64,000 nucleotides of DNA from assembly GCF_002286965.1 (NCBI RefSeq), contig NZ_NSKD01000004.1, positions 1 to 64,000 on the forward strand, read 5' to 3'. The translations under genes were made by a program, and so were the position numbers. Below the pieces are notes generated by a model that was not told the DNA's origin, did no database searches, and saw only the letters and a program-made list of their open reading frames with translations. Within the stretch, counting starts at the first letter, position 1, and the number at the start of each line of letters is the position of its first letter. Origin of the DNA: Halovibrio salipaludis. GTDB lineage: Bacteria; Pseudomonadota; Gammaproteobacteria; Pseudomonadales; Oleiphilaceae. Shown one piece after another: positions 36,153-45,043 of the stretch.

Positions 36153-36607
36153 CGGACAGGGCGGAGACGCCGGGCTTACAATGGGTCGGCTGGCGCGAGT
36201 GGGTGAGTCTGCCGGAGCTTGGCATTCCACGCCTGCGGGCCAAGGTCGACACCGGGGCAAGAACTTCCTGCCTCCACACCTTTGACCTGGAGGCCTATGA
36301 ACACGAGGGCGAGCGCCGGGTGGCGTTCTCGATCCACCCGAGTCGCCGCAACCTGGATCGGGTGATCCACTGTGACGCGCCACTGCTGGACGAGCGGATT
36401 GTTACGGACTCCGGGGGACACCGGGAGATGCGCTATGTCATCCTGACACCGATGCGCATGGGGCCCTGGTGCTGGCCCGTGGAGATGACGCTTACCAATC
36501 GCGATACAATGCGCTTTCGTATGCTGATCGGTCGCACTGCCATGAAGGAGCGCCTGTTGGTGGATCCATCCGCTTCTTTCCTGGCCGGTAAACCGCGTGA
36601 GGAGTAA
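36149..36607 (+). CDS. RimB-like ATP-dependent zinc protease (retropepsin-like)
   Basis: The 152-residue protein belongs to the putative ATP-dependent zinc protease family, called RimB next to rimK in Pseudomonas. The catalytic motif is [12 protein letters not shown], like a retroviral aspartyl protease D-T-G; the despite-the-name zinc role is unproven. A second hallmark is [19 protein letters not shown]. It is the third gene of the cassette, overlapping the channel gene and 3 bases before rimK, which supports a joint role with the ligase. Confidence 0.88.
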   Translation: MTDRAETPGLQWVGWREWVSLPELGIPRLRAKVDTGARTSCLHTFDLEAYEHEGERRVAFSIHPSRRNLDRVIHCDAPLLDERIVTDSGGHREMRYVILTPMRMGPWCWPVEMTLTNRDTMRFRMLIGRTAMKERLLVDPSASFLAGKPREE

Positions 36608-36610
36608 TCA

Positions 36611-37519
36611 ATGAGAATAGCCATCATGTCGCGCAACAAGCGCCTCTATTCCACCCGCCGCCTGGTGGAGGAGGCCAAGAAACGCGATCACGAGGTTCAG
36701 GTACTGGACTTCCTGCACTGCTATATGAACATCACGCCGGCCAGCCCGACCATGCATTACCGGGGTGAGAAACTGCCGGAATTCGACGTGGTGATCCCCC
36801 GGATTGGCGCTTCGGTGACCTTCTACGGTGCCGCCGTATTGCGCCAGTTCGAGATGATGGGCGTTTTTCCGGCGAATGAGTCGGTGGCCATTACCCGTTC
36901 CCGGGACAAACTGCGGTCGCTGCAGCTGCTGGGGCGCAAGGGCCTGGGCATGCCGATCACGGGCTTTGCCAGCAAGCCGGATGACGTGCCCGACCTGATC
37001 CGGATGGTGGGTGGTACGCCGGTGGTGATCAAGCTGCTGGAAGGCACCCAGGGTATCGGCGTAGTGCTGGCCGAGACGCGCAAGGCGGCGGAAAGCGTGA
37101 TCGAGGCCTTCATGGGTCTGAAGGCGGACATTCTGGTGCAGGAGTACATCAAGGAAGCGGCGGGGGCGGACATCCGCTGCTTCGTGATTGGCGACAAGGT
37201 GATCGCTGCCATGAAACGCCAGGCCAACGAAGGCGAGTTCCGCTCCAATCTTCATCGGGGCGGGCAGGCCTCGCTGGTGCGTATTACGCCCACCGAGCGC
37301 AAGACGGCCGTGATGGCGGCCAAAGCCATGGGCCTGAACGTGGCGGGTGTGGACCTGCTGCGCTCCAGTCGTGGGCCGCTGATCATGGAGGTGAATTCCT
37401 CTCCGGGCCTTCAGGGCATTGAAGCGGCCACCAACAAGAACGTGGCCGGCATGATCATCGACTTCATCGAGAAACGGGCCCGGCCCTGGCGTACCGCCAC
37501 CAAAGGCGCAAGGGGCTGA
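36611..37519 (+). CDS. rimK: RimK family alpha-L-glutamate ligase
   Basis: The 302-residue ATP-grasp enzyme adds glutamate residues, in E. coli to the C terminus of ribosomal protein S6. Seen are [22 protein letters not shown], the ATP-binding [46 protein letters not shown], and the metal site [14 protein letters not shown], all canonical RimK. rpsF is not in the window, so another peptide or small-molecule acceptor is possible; related RIMKL enzymes make acetyl-aspartyl-glutamate. The next gene is an aspartoacylase-like hydrolase 2 bases on. Confidence 0.93.
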   Translation: MRIAIMSRNKRLYSTRRLVEEAKKRDHEVQVLDFLHCYMNITPASPTMHYRGEKLPEFDVVIPRIGASVTFYGAAVLRQFEMMGVFPANESVAITRSRDKLRSLQLLGRKGLGMPITGFASKPDDVPDLIRMVGGTPVVIKLLEGTQGIGVVLAETRKAAESVIEAFMGLKADILVQEYIKEAAGADIRCFVIGDKVIAAMKRQANEGEFRSNLHRGGQASLVRITPTERKTAVMAAKAMGLNVAGVDLLRSSRGPLIMEVNSSPGLQGIEAATNKNVAGMIIDFIEKRARPWRTATKGARG

Positions 37520-37521
37520 GC

Positions 37522-38616
37522 ATGGCGAAACGTGCCCCCTTCCGTCTGGGTGATGAACGGATTCCGGCGGGTGAGCGCCTCCAGGTGGAGGTGCCCATAG
37601 GGCGCCTTTACACCCAGACGCCGCTGCACATTCCGGTGGAAGTGATCCACGGCCGTCGCCCCGGGCCCACGCTGCTGGTCTGTGGCGCCATCCATGGGGA
37701 CGAGATCAATGGCGTGGAAATCGCCCGCCGGCTGCTGCGTAGCACAGGGCTCAAGCGGCTGCGCGGAACGCTGCTGGTGGTGCCCATCGTCAATGTGTTC
37801 GGGTTCCTGCACCAGTCCCGCTACATGCCGGACCGGCGGGATCTGAACCGGTGCTTCCCGGGGACCGAGAAGGGCTCACTGGCCGGGCGCATTGCCTACC
37901 TGTTCCGGACCCAGGTGCTGGAAAAGGCCACCCATGTGATCGACCTGCATACAGGGGCCAGCCACCGTTTCAACCTGCCGCAGATCCGGGCGGAGCTGCG
38001 TAATCCGGTGACCGCGGACATGGCGGAGATCTTTGCGGCTCCCATCGTGATCAACGCCTCCCTGCGCGAGGGCAGCCTCAGGGCCTGTGCGGATGCCGCC
38101 GACGTGCCCGTGATCACCTATGAGGCCGGCGAGGCGCTGCGCTTTGACGAGGTGGCCATCAACACAGGCGTGCGCGGCATACTGCGCGTGATGCGCATGC
38201 TGGAGATGCTGCCGAGCCGCCGGCGCGGCCGGCACCGGCCCGCGAAGCGCTCTGAAGTGGCTTCGAACTCCACCTGGATGCGCGCCGAAACCGACGGCAT
38301 CATGCGCCCCATTGCGGGCATTGGCCACCGGGTGAAGGAAGGGCAGAGACTGGCGGTGGTCGCGGATCCCTTTGGTCGGCTGGAGTCCTCTGTGACCAGC
38401 AGCGTCAATGGCATCGTCATCGGTATGAACAACCTGCCCATGGTCAATGAGGGGGAAGCCCTCTACCACGTGGCGCTGTTTGATGAGCTGGATGAGGCCA
38501 TGAAGACCATGGATGCCTTCCGCGACCGCTACAAGCCGCTTCAGGGCGAAGAGCCCATGGCGGACCATCCCTGGGATAACGATCTGGGCCAGGAGACGAA
38601 TAACAGCGACTCCTGA
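37522..38616 (+). CDS. Succinylglutamate desuccinylase/aspartoacylase family protein
   Basis: The 364-residue zinc carboxypeptidase-like enzyme should cleave an N-acyl amino acid or peptide. Zinc ligands are visible in CGAIHGDEING (His, Glu) and IDLHTGAS (His), and ITYEAGEALRFDE supplies a likely catalytic Glu. An extra C-terminal beta domain (~255-340; MRPIAGIGHRVKEGQRLAVV) resembles a lipoyl-type module. It is longer than AstE and lies outside any ast operon, so its substrate is likely made by the neighbouring RimK. Confidence 0.9.
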   Translation: MAKRAPFRLGDERIPAGERLQVEVPIGRLYTQTPLHIPVEVIHGRRPGPTLLVCGAIHGDEINGVEIARRLLRSTGLKRLRGTLLVVPIVNVFGFLHQSRYMPDRRDLNRCFPGTEKGSLAGRIAYLFRTQVLEKATHVIDLHTGASHRFNLPQIRAELRNPVTADMAEIFAAPIVINASLREGSLRACADAADVPVITYEAGEALRFDEVAINTGVRGILRVMRMLEMLPSRRRGRHRPAKRSEVASNSTWMRAETDGIMRPIAGIGHRVKEGQRLAVVADPFGRLESSVTSSVNGIVIGMNNLPMVNEGEALYHVALFDELDEAMKTMDAFRDRYKPLQGEEPMADHPWDNDLGQETNNSDS

Positions 38617-38626
38617 CCCAGGACGG

Positions 38627-40012
38627 TTACAGGTGTTCCTCGGCGTACTCAGCGAGCGGCGAGCGGGGAACGCCCTGCAGGTGGATGTGGCCGCCGTGCT
38701 TGAAGCCCTTGAAGCGTTCGGTCATGTAGGTCAGGCCGGAGCTCAGGGGGTTGAGGTAGGCGGTATCAATCTGGGAGAGGTTACCCAGGCATACCACCTT
38801 GCTGCCCGTGCCCGCCCGCGTGATGATCGTCTTGAGCTGGTGTGGCGTCAGGTTCTGGCTTTCATCGATGATGATCAGGCTGTGCTGGAAGCTCCGGCCC
38901 CGGATGTAGTTCAGAGACTTGAACTGCATGGGAACCTTGCTGAGGATGTAGTCCACGCTGCTGGTCATGTTCTCGTCATCCTCGTGCAGCGCCTCCAGAT
39001 TGTCCACGATCGCGCCCAGCCAGGGTTCCATCTTTTCCGACTCGGTCCCCGGCAGAAAGCCGATGTCCTCATCCAGCCCCTGGGTACTGCGGGTGGTGAT
39101 GATGCGCTTGTAGGTCTTGCTCGCCACGGTCAGTTCGATGGCCGCGGCCAGTGCCAGGATGGTCTTGCCGGAGCCCGCGGAGCCGGTGAGGTTCACCAGG
39201 TGCACATCCGGGTCCATCAGCAGTTCCAGCGCCAGCCCCTGGTAGATGTCGCGGGGTGACAGGCCCCAGACCTGCTGGTGCATGAGATCGTCCTGGAACA
39301 GATCCTCCACGACCAGCCGTTCGGGCTCGGTTTCAGTGATCCGGCCGATGAACCCCTGCTGATCCAGGATGAACTCGTTGATCTGGTAATCCGCCATGGC
39401 TTCGGTGCGTGGGATCAGGTGTTCGGTGATCCCCTCGCGCTGGACCGTCTCCACCTTCTCCACGCCGTCCCAGAACGAGCCTTCGAACTCGTGGTAGCCG
39501 GTCGGCAGGTAGCGCACGTCGTCCACCAGCTGGTCGGTCTGGTAATCCTCGGCTTCCAGGCCGCAGCCACGCGCCTTGAGGCGCATGTTGATGTCCTTGC
39601 TCACCAGGATGATGGGCCTGTCGCGGTGCTGGCGCTGAAGCCGGGCGAGGAGGTTGATGATGCGGTTGTCGTTAAGGTGATCCGGCAGCCCGTGTTCAAC
39701 GTCGTCCTGCCCGCCCATGGCAATGGAGAGGGTGCCCAGGGGTTCCGATTTGTCGCCGCGGCGGATGGGCACGCCGTTGTCGATGTCGTGTGGGTCCGCG
39801 TCGCCGATCAGCCGGTCGATGGTCCGTATGGCCTGGCGGCAGTCGGCGGCCACGGCCTGCTTGCCGTTCTTCAGCTGGTCCAGCTCCTCGAGTACGGTCA
39901 TGGGGATGACCACATGGTGCTCTTCGAAGTTGAGGACGGCGGTGGGGTCGTGGATCAGAACATTGGTGTCGACGACGTAGGTCTTGATCTGGGACTGGTC
40001 TTCCCGGGGCAT
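38627..40012 (-). CDS. PhoH family protein with N-terminal PIN domain
   Basis: The 461-residue cytosolic protein joins a PIN RNase domain (~1-150; VVDTNVLIHDP, VIPMTVLEELDQLK, LVSKDINMRLKA) to a PhoH/RecA-like ATPase (~240-461; Walker A GSAGSGKT, IRGRSFQHSLIIIDESQN). PIN-PhoH (PhoAT/VapPhoH-type) proteins are ATP-dependent RNA helicase-nucleases in known cases. Last of a probable START-CBS-PhoH operon. Confidence 0.93.
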   Translation of the reverse strand: MPREDQSQIKTYVVDTNVLIHDPTAVLNFEEHHVVIPMTVLEELDQLKNGKQAVAADCRQAIRTIDRLIGDADPHDIDNGVPIRRGDKSEPLGTLSIAMGGQDDVEHGLPDHLNDNRIINLLARLQRQHRDRPIILVSKDINMRLKARGCGLEAEDYQTDQLVDDVRYLPTGYHEFEGSFWDGVEKVETVQREGITEHLIPRTEAMADYQINEFILDQQGFIGRITETEPERLVVEDLFQDDLMHQQVWGLSPRDIYQGLALELLMDPDVHLVNLTGSAGSGKTILALAAAIELTVASKTYKRIITTRSTQGLDEDIGFLPGTESEKMEPWLGAIVDNLEALHEDDENMTSSVDYILSKVPMQFKSLNYIRGRSFQHSLIIIDESQNLTPHQLKTIITRAGTGSKVVCLGNLSQIDTAYLNPLSSGLTYMTERFKGFKHGGHIHLQGVPRSPLAEYAEEHL

Positions 40013-40045
40013 GGGCTTGGTTACCTCAGGGCCGGTTGCTGGGCG

Positions 40046-40555
40046 TCAGGTGGGGGTGCCGGAGTCGTCGGCCTCGAGACAACGCCGGGTCAGGTCCGGT
40101 TCCGCCACCAGCTTGAGCATGTCATAGGTGGTGATGATGCCGGTGATGGCCTCCTTTTCCGTCACGAAGATGCGGTGCAGGTGCTCCGCCATCATGATGT
40201 CGGCGATGGTCCGGACGCTGGTATCGGCGTCCACGGACATCACGCTGGGGGTCATGATGTCACGAACTTCCACGGGCATGCGAGTCATGCCCTCCAGCAT
40301 CATCTGCCGGATCTGACGTGCTTCCTGTTTCTCTTCGTCCGAAAGCTCCTTCTCCGGCTCACCGCTGACCTGGTTCCAGCGGAATTCGGCAATGTCCTTG
40401 AGGGTGACGATGCCGATGATGCGTTCATTGTCGTCGCAGACCGGGCTGCCGGTGATCTCGTTTTCCGTGAGGAACGCCGCCAGTTGCTGCATGGTCCAGT
40501 CCTGGGGGACGGCTTTCACGCTGGGGGTCATGATGTCCTGCGCGGTTACGGCCAT
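40046..40555 (-). CDS. CBS domain pair protein
   Basis: The 169-residue protein is a stand-alone pair of CBS domains (~3-60 and ~95-155). Each begins with DIMTPSV, and each carries the usual V-D-A-D or strand-helix pattern (ITGSPVCDDNERIIGIVTLKDI, LHRIFVTEKEAITGIITTYDML). CBS pairs sense adenine nucleotides and control a partner. The gene is three bases downstream of the START gene and 33 bp upstream of the PIN-PhoH gene, an ATPase that could be its target. Confidence 0.88.
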   Translation of the reverse strand: MAVTAQDIMTPSVKAVPQDWTMQQLAAFLTENEITGSPVCDDNERIIGIVTLKDIAEFRWNQVSGEPEKELSDEEKQEARQIRQMMLEGMTRMPVEVRDIMTPSVMSVDADTSVRTIADIMMAEHLHRIFVTEKEAITGIITTYDMLKLVAEPDLTRRCLEADDSGTPT

Positions 40556-40558
40556 GAT

Positions 40559-41302
40559 TCAGCCTTCCTTCGCATCGGGTTTGGGTTCGCTGTCCGGGGG
40601 TGCATCCTCTTCCGGGGGGATGACGTCCACGAGCCGGCCTTCTTCGTCGAACGCCAGCTCGTGGCCCTGGTAGCGCTCTTTCTGGACCACGCCGTTGAGC
40701 GTGCGCAGGGATTCATAGGGGATATCCGTGGCCAGGCGGTTGACCAGCCAGTTGGGCAGGGAACCACCGGGAGCGGCATGCTGGTACCAGACGATCCGGG
40801 TCCGGTTCCCGCCCTCACGGAAGAATTCATAGACCGTGGAGGATTCAGGCATGCGCACATAGCCGTCCTTCTTTTCCACACGGCCGTCCACGGATTCCAT
40901 TTCGATGATGATGTGGTCCCGGCTATCGCCCGTGTGCGTTGTGATGTGCAGGACATAGTCCCGGTCACTGACCGGCCAGGGCATGTCATTGATGGAGTAG
41001 GCGTAACGGTCCCGGAAGCTGCCGCCCTCGAGGTTTTCGGCGTGCGAGCACTGGTGGACCCACTCCATGCAGGATTCCGGGTTGGCCATTACCGCCATGA
41101 CGGCTTCCAGGGGCGCGTCCAGCACCGTTTCCGCCCGGAAGGCATCGATCCGCGAATTCTCCAGGTTGCGGGTGTGGACCTCGATGCCGTCGGAATCCAC
41201 GGCCTTTTCCCAGTTCTCGTCGTCGGTCGGGACTTCCGCGTGCAGGCTGACTGTGGTCAGCAGGAGGACCAGTGTCTGAAGAGCGGTCAATACGGTTCGC
41301 AT
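40559..41302 (-). CDS. Exported START domain protein
   Basis: The 247-residue precursor has a Sec signal (MRTVLTALQTLVLLLTTVSLHA) and a START-fold lipid-binding domain (~30-220; DSDGIEVHTRNLENS, LDAPLEAVMAVMANPESCMEWV, IVWYQHAAPGGSLPNWLVN). Such bacterial proteins are thought to bind hydrophobic ligands in the periplasm. Longer in-frame starts (41335, 41380) would bury the signal. Its C-terminal stretch is acidic. Together with CBS and PhoH genes it forms a three-gene unit whose logic is unclear. Confidence 0.8.
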   Translation of the reverse strand: MRTVLTALQTLVLLLTTVSLHAEVPTDDENWEKAVDSDGIEVHTRNLENSRIDAFRAETVLDAPLEAVMAVMANPESCMEWVHQCSHAENLEGGSFRDRYAYSINDMPWPVSDRDYVLHITTHTGDSRDHIIIEMESVDGRVEKKDGYVRMPESSTVYEFFREGGNRTRIVWYQHAAPGGSLPNWLVNRLATDIPYESLRTLNGVVQKERYQGHELAFDEEGRLVDVIPPEEDAPPDSEPKPDAKEG

Positions 41303-41404
41303 GGGCGCATCCGGACAGTGAGAAGGGACCCTCATGGTGACAGGGGCGCCGGACCGGGTCTGCCGATTCCTCCGCAGCATGGCCAGCCAGTGCCCCGTGC
41401 ATCC

Positions 41405-41671
41405 CTACTGGGGGTCGGCCACCTCCTCGGGAAGGGTGACGTTGAGTTCCAGTACCGAGCAGCTGTCATTGCGATCAAGCTGGACCTGCACCTGGTCGTC
41501 CTCGATCTCAACGTAGCGCCGGATCACGGCCAGCAGCTCCTGCTGGAGCTCGGGCAGGTAATCCGGCTGTTCCCGGGTGTTGCGCTCGTGCGCCACGATG
41601 ATCTGCAGCCGTTCCTTGGCAACGGACGCGGACGACTTCTTCTTGGTCTTGAAATAGTCAAAGAAACTCAT
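41405..41671 (-). CDS. minE: Cell division topological specificity factor MinE
   Basis: The 88-residue protein stimulates MinD ATPase and creates the pole-to-pole oscillation. The N-terminal membrane-targeting and anti-MinCD region ([29 protein letters not shown]) and the dimerisation domain are both present. It lies 1 bp after minD. Confidence 0.96.
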   Translation of the reverse strand: MSFFDYFKTKKKSSASVAKERLQIIVAHERNTREQPDYLPELQQELLAVIRRYVEIEDDQVQVQLDRNDSCSVLELNVTLPEEVADPQ

Positions 41672-41672
41672 C

Positions 41673-42482
41673 TCAGCCTCCGAACATGCGCTTGAGGAAG
41701 CCTTTCTTCTGCCCGTCGAGGAACCGCAGGGGGCGTTCCTCGCCCAGCAGCCGGGCTACGGCGTCCGCGTAGGCGCCACCGGCCTCGCTTTCGTCTTCCA
41801 GGATCACGGGAGACCCCTGGTTGGAAGCGTTGAGCACCGCCTGGGACTCCGGGATCACGCCCAGCAGGGAGATGCTCAGGATGTCGTTAACGTCCTCGAG
41901 GGACAGCATCTCACCGCGTTCCACACGCTCACTGTTATAGCGTGTGAGCAGCAGGTGCTCCTTGACCGGGTCCATGCCCTGCTCGGCACGGCGGGACTTG
42001 CTCTGGAGGATGCCCAGAATGCGATCCGAGTCGCGTACCGAGGAGACCTCCGGGTTGGTGACCACGATGGCTTCGTCCGCGTGGTAGAGCGCCATCAGGG
42101 CGCCGTGCTCAATGCCCGCCGGGGAGTCGCAGACGAGGTAGTCGAAAGTCTCGCTCATCTCGTCCAGAACCTTCTGCACACCCTCCGCCGTGAGCGCTTC
42201 CTTGTCCCGGGTCTGGGAGGCGGGAAGGATGAAGAGGTTCTCGACCCGCTTGTCGCGGATCAGTGCCTGGTTGAGCGTGGCCTCGCCCTGGATGACGTTG
42301 ACGAAGTCGTACACCACGCGACGTTCGCAGTTCATGATCAGGTCCAGGTTGCGCAGGCCCACGTCGAAGTCGATCACGGCTGTCTTGTAGCCGCGCTGCG
42401 CAAGGCCGGTGCTGATGGAGGCGCTGGTGGTGGTCTTGCCCACCCCGCCCTTGCCGGATGTCACTACTATGATTCGTGCCAA
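41673..42482 (-). CDS. minD: Septum site-determining ATPase MinD
   Basis: The 269-residue deviant-Walker ATPase ([10 protein letters not shown]) binds the membrane with ATP and recruits MinC. Switch areas [12 protein letters not shown] and VCDSPAGIE are conserved; the C-terminal amphipathic helix that binds membrane is [15 protein letters not shown]. Middle gene of minCDE. Confidence 0.97.
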   Translation of the reverse strand: MARIIVVTSGKGGVGKTTTSASISTGLAQRGYKTAVIDFDVGLRNLDLIMNCERRVVYDFVNVIQGEATLNQALIRDKRVENLFILPASQTRDKEALTAEGVQKVLDEMSETFDYLVCDSPAGIEHGALMALYHADEAIVVTNPEVSSVRDSDRILGILQSKSRRAEQGMDPVKEHLLLTRYNSERVERGEMLSLEDVNDILSISLLGVIPESQAVLNASNQGSPVILEDESEAGGAYADAVARLLGEERPLRFLDGQKKGFLKRMFGG

Positions 42483-42515
42483 GGTTGTTGTCCTGTTTGC
42501 TGTTCTGTCGTTCCG

Positions 42516-43271
42516 TTAACGGGTCAGCGGGTCCACTGTCAGTACGTCGCCCTCAAGGCGGATCCTGGCCGGGGTCCGCCAGTCATCGCCCTGCAGATCC
42601 TCGGAGATTTTATAGTGCCCGGCCACGGACACAAGCTCCGCTTCCAGTGACTGACAGAAGATGCTCGCACTGGTATCGCCGTGCACGCCAGCGAGTGCCC
42701 GCCCGCGGAGCGGGCCATAGATGTGGATATGGCCGGCCGCGAGCACTTCCGCCCCGGCGCCAACCGGCGCCATGATAATGAGATCACCCTCGGGGGCATA
42801 GACCTGCTGGCCGGAGCGGACCGGCTGTTTAACCAATCGGCCGGCACCGGTGCTGGTGATCGCCGGGGCGCCTTCCTCTGTATTCTCCGCCGTGTCCTGT
42901 TCGGGGTCGGGCACGGGCCTGGGGGCGCTGGCCTGGCCGCCGGGGAGCCAGGCCAGGGCGGCGTTGCGGGCCAGGCGCCGGATATCGTCGTCACCCCCGC
43001 GCACGCCCAGAACCTGGATGGAGTGCGTACGGCAGATGCCGATGAGCTGGAAGAAGTCCAGATCGGCCGCGTTGCCTTCATAATGATCCAGCCCGATCAC
43101 CAGTGGCAGGTCACGGAAGAAATTCGGCGCCTGTCGGATCTTGTCGCGCAGATCCCGCTCCAGAGCATCCGGGTCGAAATGGTGCAGTTCCATCACGGTC
43201 AGCGTCTGGCTGGCACCGCGCAGCTCAAAGCAGGCGCGGTTCTCGGTTGCCGTGGCGGCGGGTTCGCTCAT
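42516..43271 (-). CDS. minC: Septum site-determining protein MinC
   Basis: The 251-residue inhibitor of FtsZ polymerisation has an N-terminal inhibitory domain (~10-110) and a C-terminal beta-helix domain (~145-250; [45 protein letters not shown]). A Pro/Glu-rich linker joins them. Start: ATG 43271 with AAGGAT upstream; 43307 is in frame but poorly placed. Divergent from dinB with a 98-bp gap. Confidence 0.96.
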   Translation of the reverse strand: MSEPAATATENRACFELRGASQTLTVMELHHFDPDALERDLRDKIRQAPNFFRDLPLVIGLDHYEGNAADLDFFQLIGICRTHSIQVLGVRGGDDDIRRLARNAALAWLPGGQASAPRPVPDPEQDTAENTEEGAPAITSTGAGRLVKQPVRSGQQVYAPEGDLIIMAPVGAGAEVLAAGHIHIYGPLRGRALAGVHGDTSASIFCQSLEAELVSVAGHYKISEDLQGDDWRTPARIRLEGDVLTVDPLTR

Positions 43272-43369
43272 CGGGCTATCCTTTTTCGGGTATCGCTGTC
43301 CTGACACGGGCTCTATGGCGCCCTAAGATACAGCCTGCACTGAATCCACGGCAACTCCGGAGATGCCCT

Positions 43370-44569
43370 TTGAGCCGCAAGATCATCCATTGCGACGCGG
43401 ACTGCTTCTACGCGGCGGTGGAAATACGGGACAATCCGGCGCTGGCGGGCCGCCCCATTGCCGTGGGCGGAGCCACCGGCCGCGGTGTTGTGGCCACCTG
43501 CAGCTACGAGGCACGGGCCTTCGGCGTGCGTTCCGCCATGCCGGTCTCGGAGGCGCTGCGCCTGTGCCCGCACCTGGAGTTGCTGCCCACGGACATGCCC
43601 CGCTATCAGGCGGTTTCGCGCGAATTCATGGCCATCCTGCGCGAGACCTCTCCGATCCTGGAACCACTCTCCCTGGACGAGGCCTATCTGGACGTTACCG
43701 ACATCGATCGGTTCCAGGGCAGTGCCACGCGCATGGCCGAGCACATTCGGGCACGGGTGCAGGATGAACTGGGGATTACGGTTTCTGCAGGTGTGGCGCC
43801 GAACAAGTTCCTGGCCAAGATCGCCAGCGACTGGCACAAGCCGGACGGGCTCTGTGTGATCACGCCGGAGGAGGTGGCGGATTTCGTGCCACGGCTGCCG
43901 GTTACAGCGCTGCACGGCGTGGGGCCCCGGACCGCGGAAAAACTGCACGGACTGGGAATCAACACCTGCGGGGACCTGAGGGAGTGGTCGGAACTGGCCC
44001 TGCGGGAGCGTTTCGGGCGCTACGGGGCGCGCCTCTACGGGCTGGCCCGGGGCGAGGACGATCGGCCGGTACAGGTAACCCGCCCGCGCAAGTCGATCAG
44101 CGTGGAGAACACCTACAGCCAGGATCTCGCGACCCTGGCCGAGTGCCGGCGGGCCCTTGAGGGACTGGTCTCGGATCTGGAGCGGCGCATGCGCCGCAAG
44201 GGCCTGGACAGCGCCGACGCGGGCCAGTTTGAGAAGCTGTTCGTGAAACTGCGTTTTTCCGATTTCGAGACCCATAGCCGTGAGATGGTCTGGCGCCGCC
44301 CCGAGCATCCGGGAGCCGCTGACTTTACGCCCCTGCTGGATACGCTTTATGGCGATGTGCCACGCCCCGTGCGGCTGCTCGGGCTGGGCGTGCGGCTGCC
44401 CGAGGTCAGGCGTGGCGGCCACCAGCTGGCCCTGTTCGATGCCGGCGGCCGGCCTGTTACACCCGCTTCAGGTGGGCAACAGCGGCAGCAGGGCACTGAG
44501 CGCGGGGGCGAAGTGCAGGGCGATGACAGCGCACCCAGCCCCGATGAGGCTGCCGGCGAGGACGTCTGA
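43370..44569 (+). CDS. dinB: DNA polymerase IV
   Basis: The 399-residue Y-family polymerase copies past damaged bases. Catalytic acidic residues sit in [13 protein letters not shown] and [11 protein letters not shown]. The thumb ([20 protein letters not shown]) and little-finger domain ([11 protein letters not shown]) follow. Start: TTG 43370 with GGAG at 43359-43362; no ATG gives a sensible N terminus. The last ~34 residues are a polar low-complexity tail that lies antisense to the PAP2 gene (102-bp overlap). No canonical LexA box was found in the 98-bp gap. Confidence 0.94.
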   Translation: MSRKIIHCDADCFYAAVEIRDNPALAGRPIAVGGATGRGVVATCSYEARAFGVRSAMPVSEALRLCPHLELLPTDMPRYQAVSREFMAILRETSPILEPLSLDEAYLDVTDIDRFQGSATRMAEHIRARVQDELGITVSAGVAPNKFLAKIASDWHKPDGLCVITPEEVADFVPRLPVTALHGVGPRTAEKLHGLGINTCGDLREWSELALRERFGRYGARLYGLARGEDDRPVQVTRPRKSISVENTYSQDLATLAECRRALEGLVSDLERRMRRKGLDSADAGQFEKLFVKLRFSDFETHSREMVWRRPEHPGAADFTPLLDTLYGDVPRPVRLLGLGVRLPEVRRGGHQLALFDAGGRPVTPASGGQQRQQGTERGGEVQGDDSAPSPDEAAGEDV

Positions 44570-45043
44570 GGGGTAGTGCAACCCCAGCACCACGCGCGAG
44601 GCCAGCACCGCCATGGTGAACGGCAGTACGGCCCATCCCAGCAACGGCATGCCGTGGAACAGCAGCACCGTGAAACACACCGCGTGCAGGCTGTGGCCGG
44701 AGGGGAAGCTGCCCCGGTCCAGCGGTGGCGAACCGCAATGGATCGCCGGGAAGCTGATGAAAGGGCGCTCGCGCACCAGGCAGGTCTTGAGCAGCTTGTA
44801 CAGGAGGGTGCAGGCGGCACCTGTGAGCGTCATCAACGCCGCCAGGGCCCACCCCTCGAGGCCATTGATGGCCGGCAGCGCCAGGATCAGGGCGTACCAG
44901 AGCCAGCCATCCCCGAGCCGGCTTACGACCCGGAAGAAGGGGGTGACCGCCGGGAAGGCGAGGCTGCGGTTCAGGCGCAGGCACCAGCGCCCTTCGCTGT
45001 GATCAATACGGGTGAAGACCCGCGACAGGCGGTGTGGCGTCAT
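44468..45043 (-). CDS. PAP2 family membrane phosphatase
   Basis: The 191-residue protein has five to six hydrophobic segments and the three acid-phosphatase motifs: [16 protein letters not shown] and [16 protein letters not shown]2 enzymes dephosphorylate lipids such as phosphatidic acid or prenyl diphosphates. Start at 45043 (MTPHRL, GAGG upstream) lies inside the end of the glycosyltransferase gene, a 41-base same-strand overlap. Its last 30 residues overlap dinB in the opposite direction. Confidence 0.88.
   Translation of the reverse strand: MTPHRLSRVFTRIDHSEGRWCLRLNRSLAFPAVTPFFRVVSRLGDGWLWYALILALPAINGLEGWALAALMTLTGAACTLLYKLLKTCLVRERPFISFPAIHCGSPPLDRGSFPSGHSLHAVCFTVLLFHGMPLLGWAVLPFTMAVLASRVVLGLHYPSDVLAGSLIGAGCAVIALHFAPALSALLPLLPT

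Noticed and set aside
39278-41695. 805-codon plus-strand open frame
   Set aside because: It is antisense to the phoH, CBS and START genes and most of minE; His/Asp/Val-rich composition is a mirror of the real frames.
43272-43369. LexA-type SOS box before dinB
   Set aside because: No CTGT-N8-ACAG match was found in the gap, only isolated halves.
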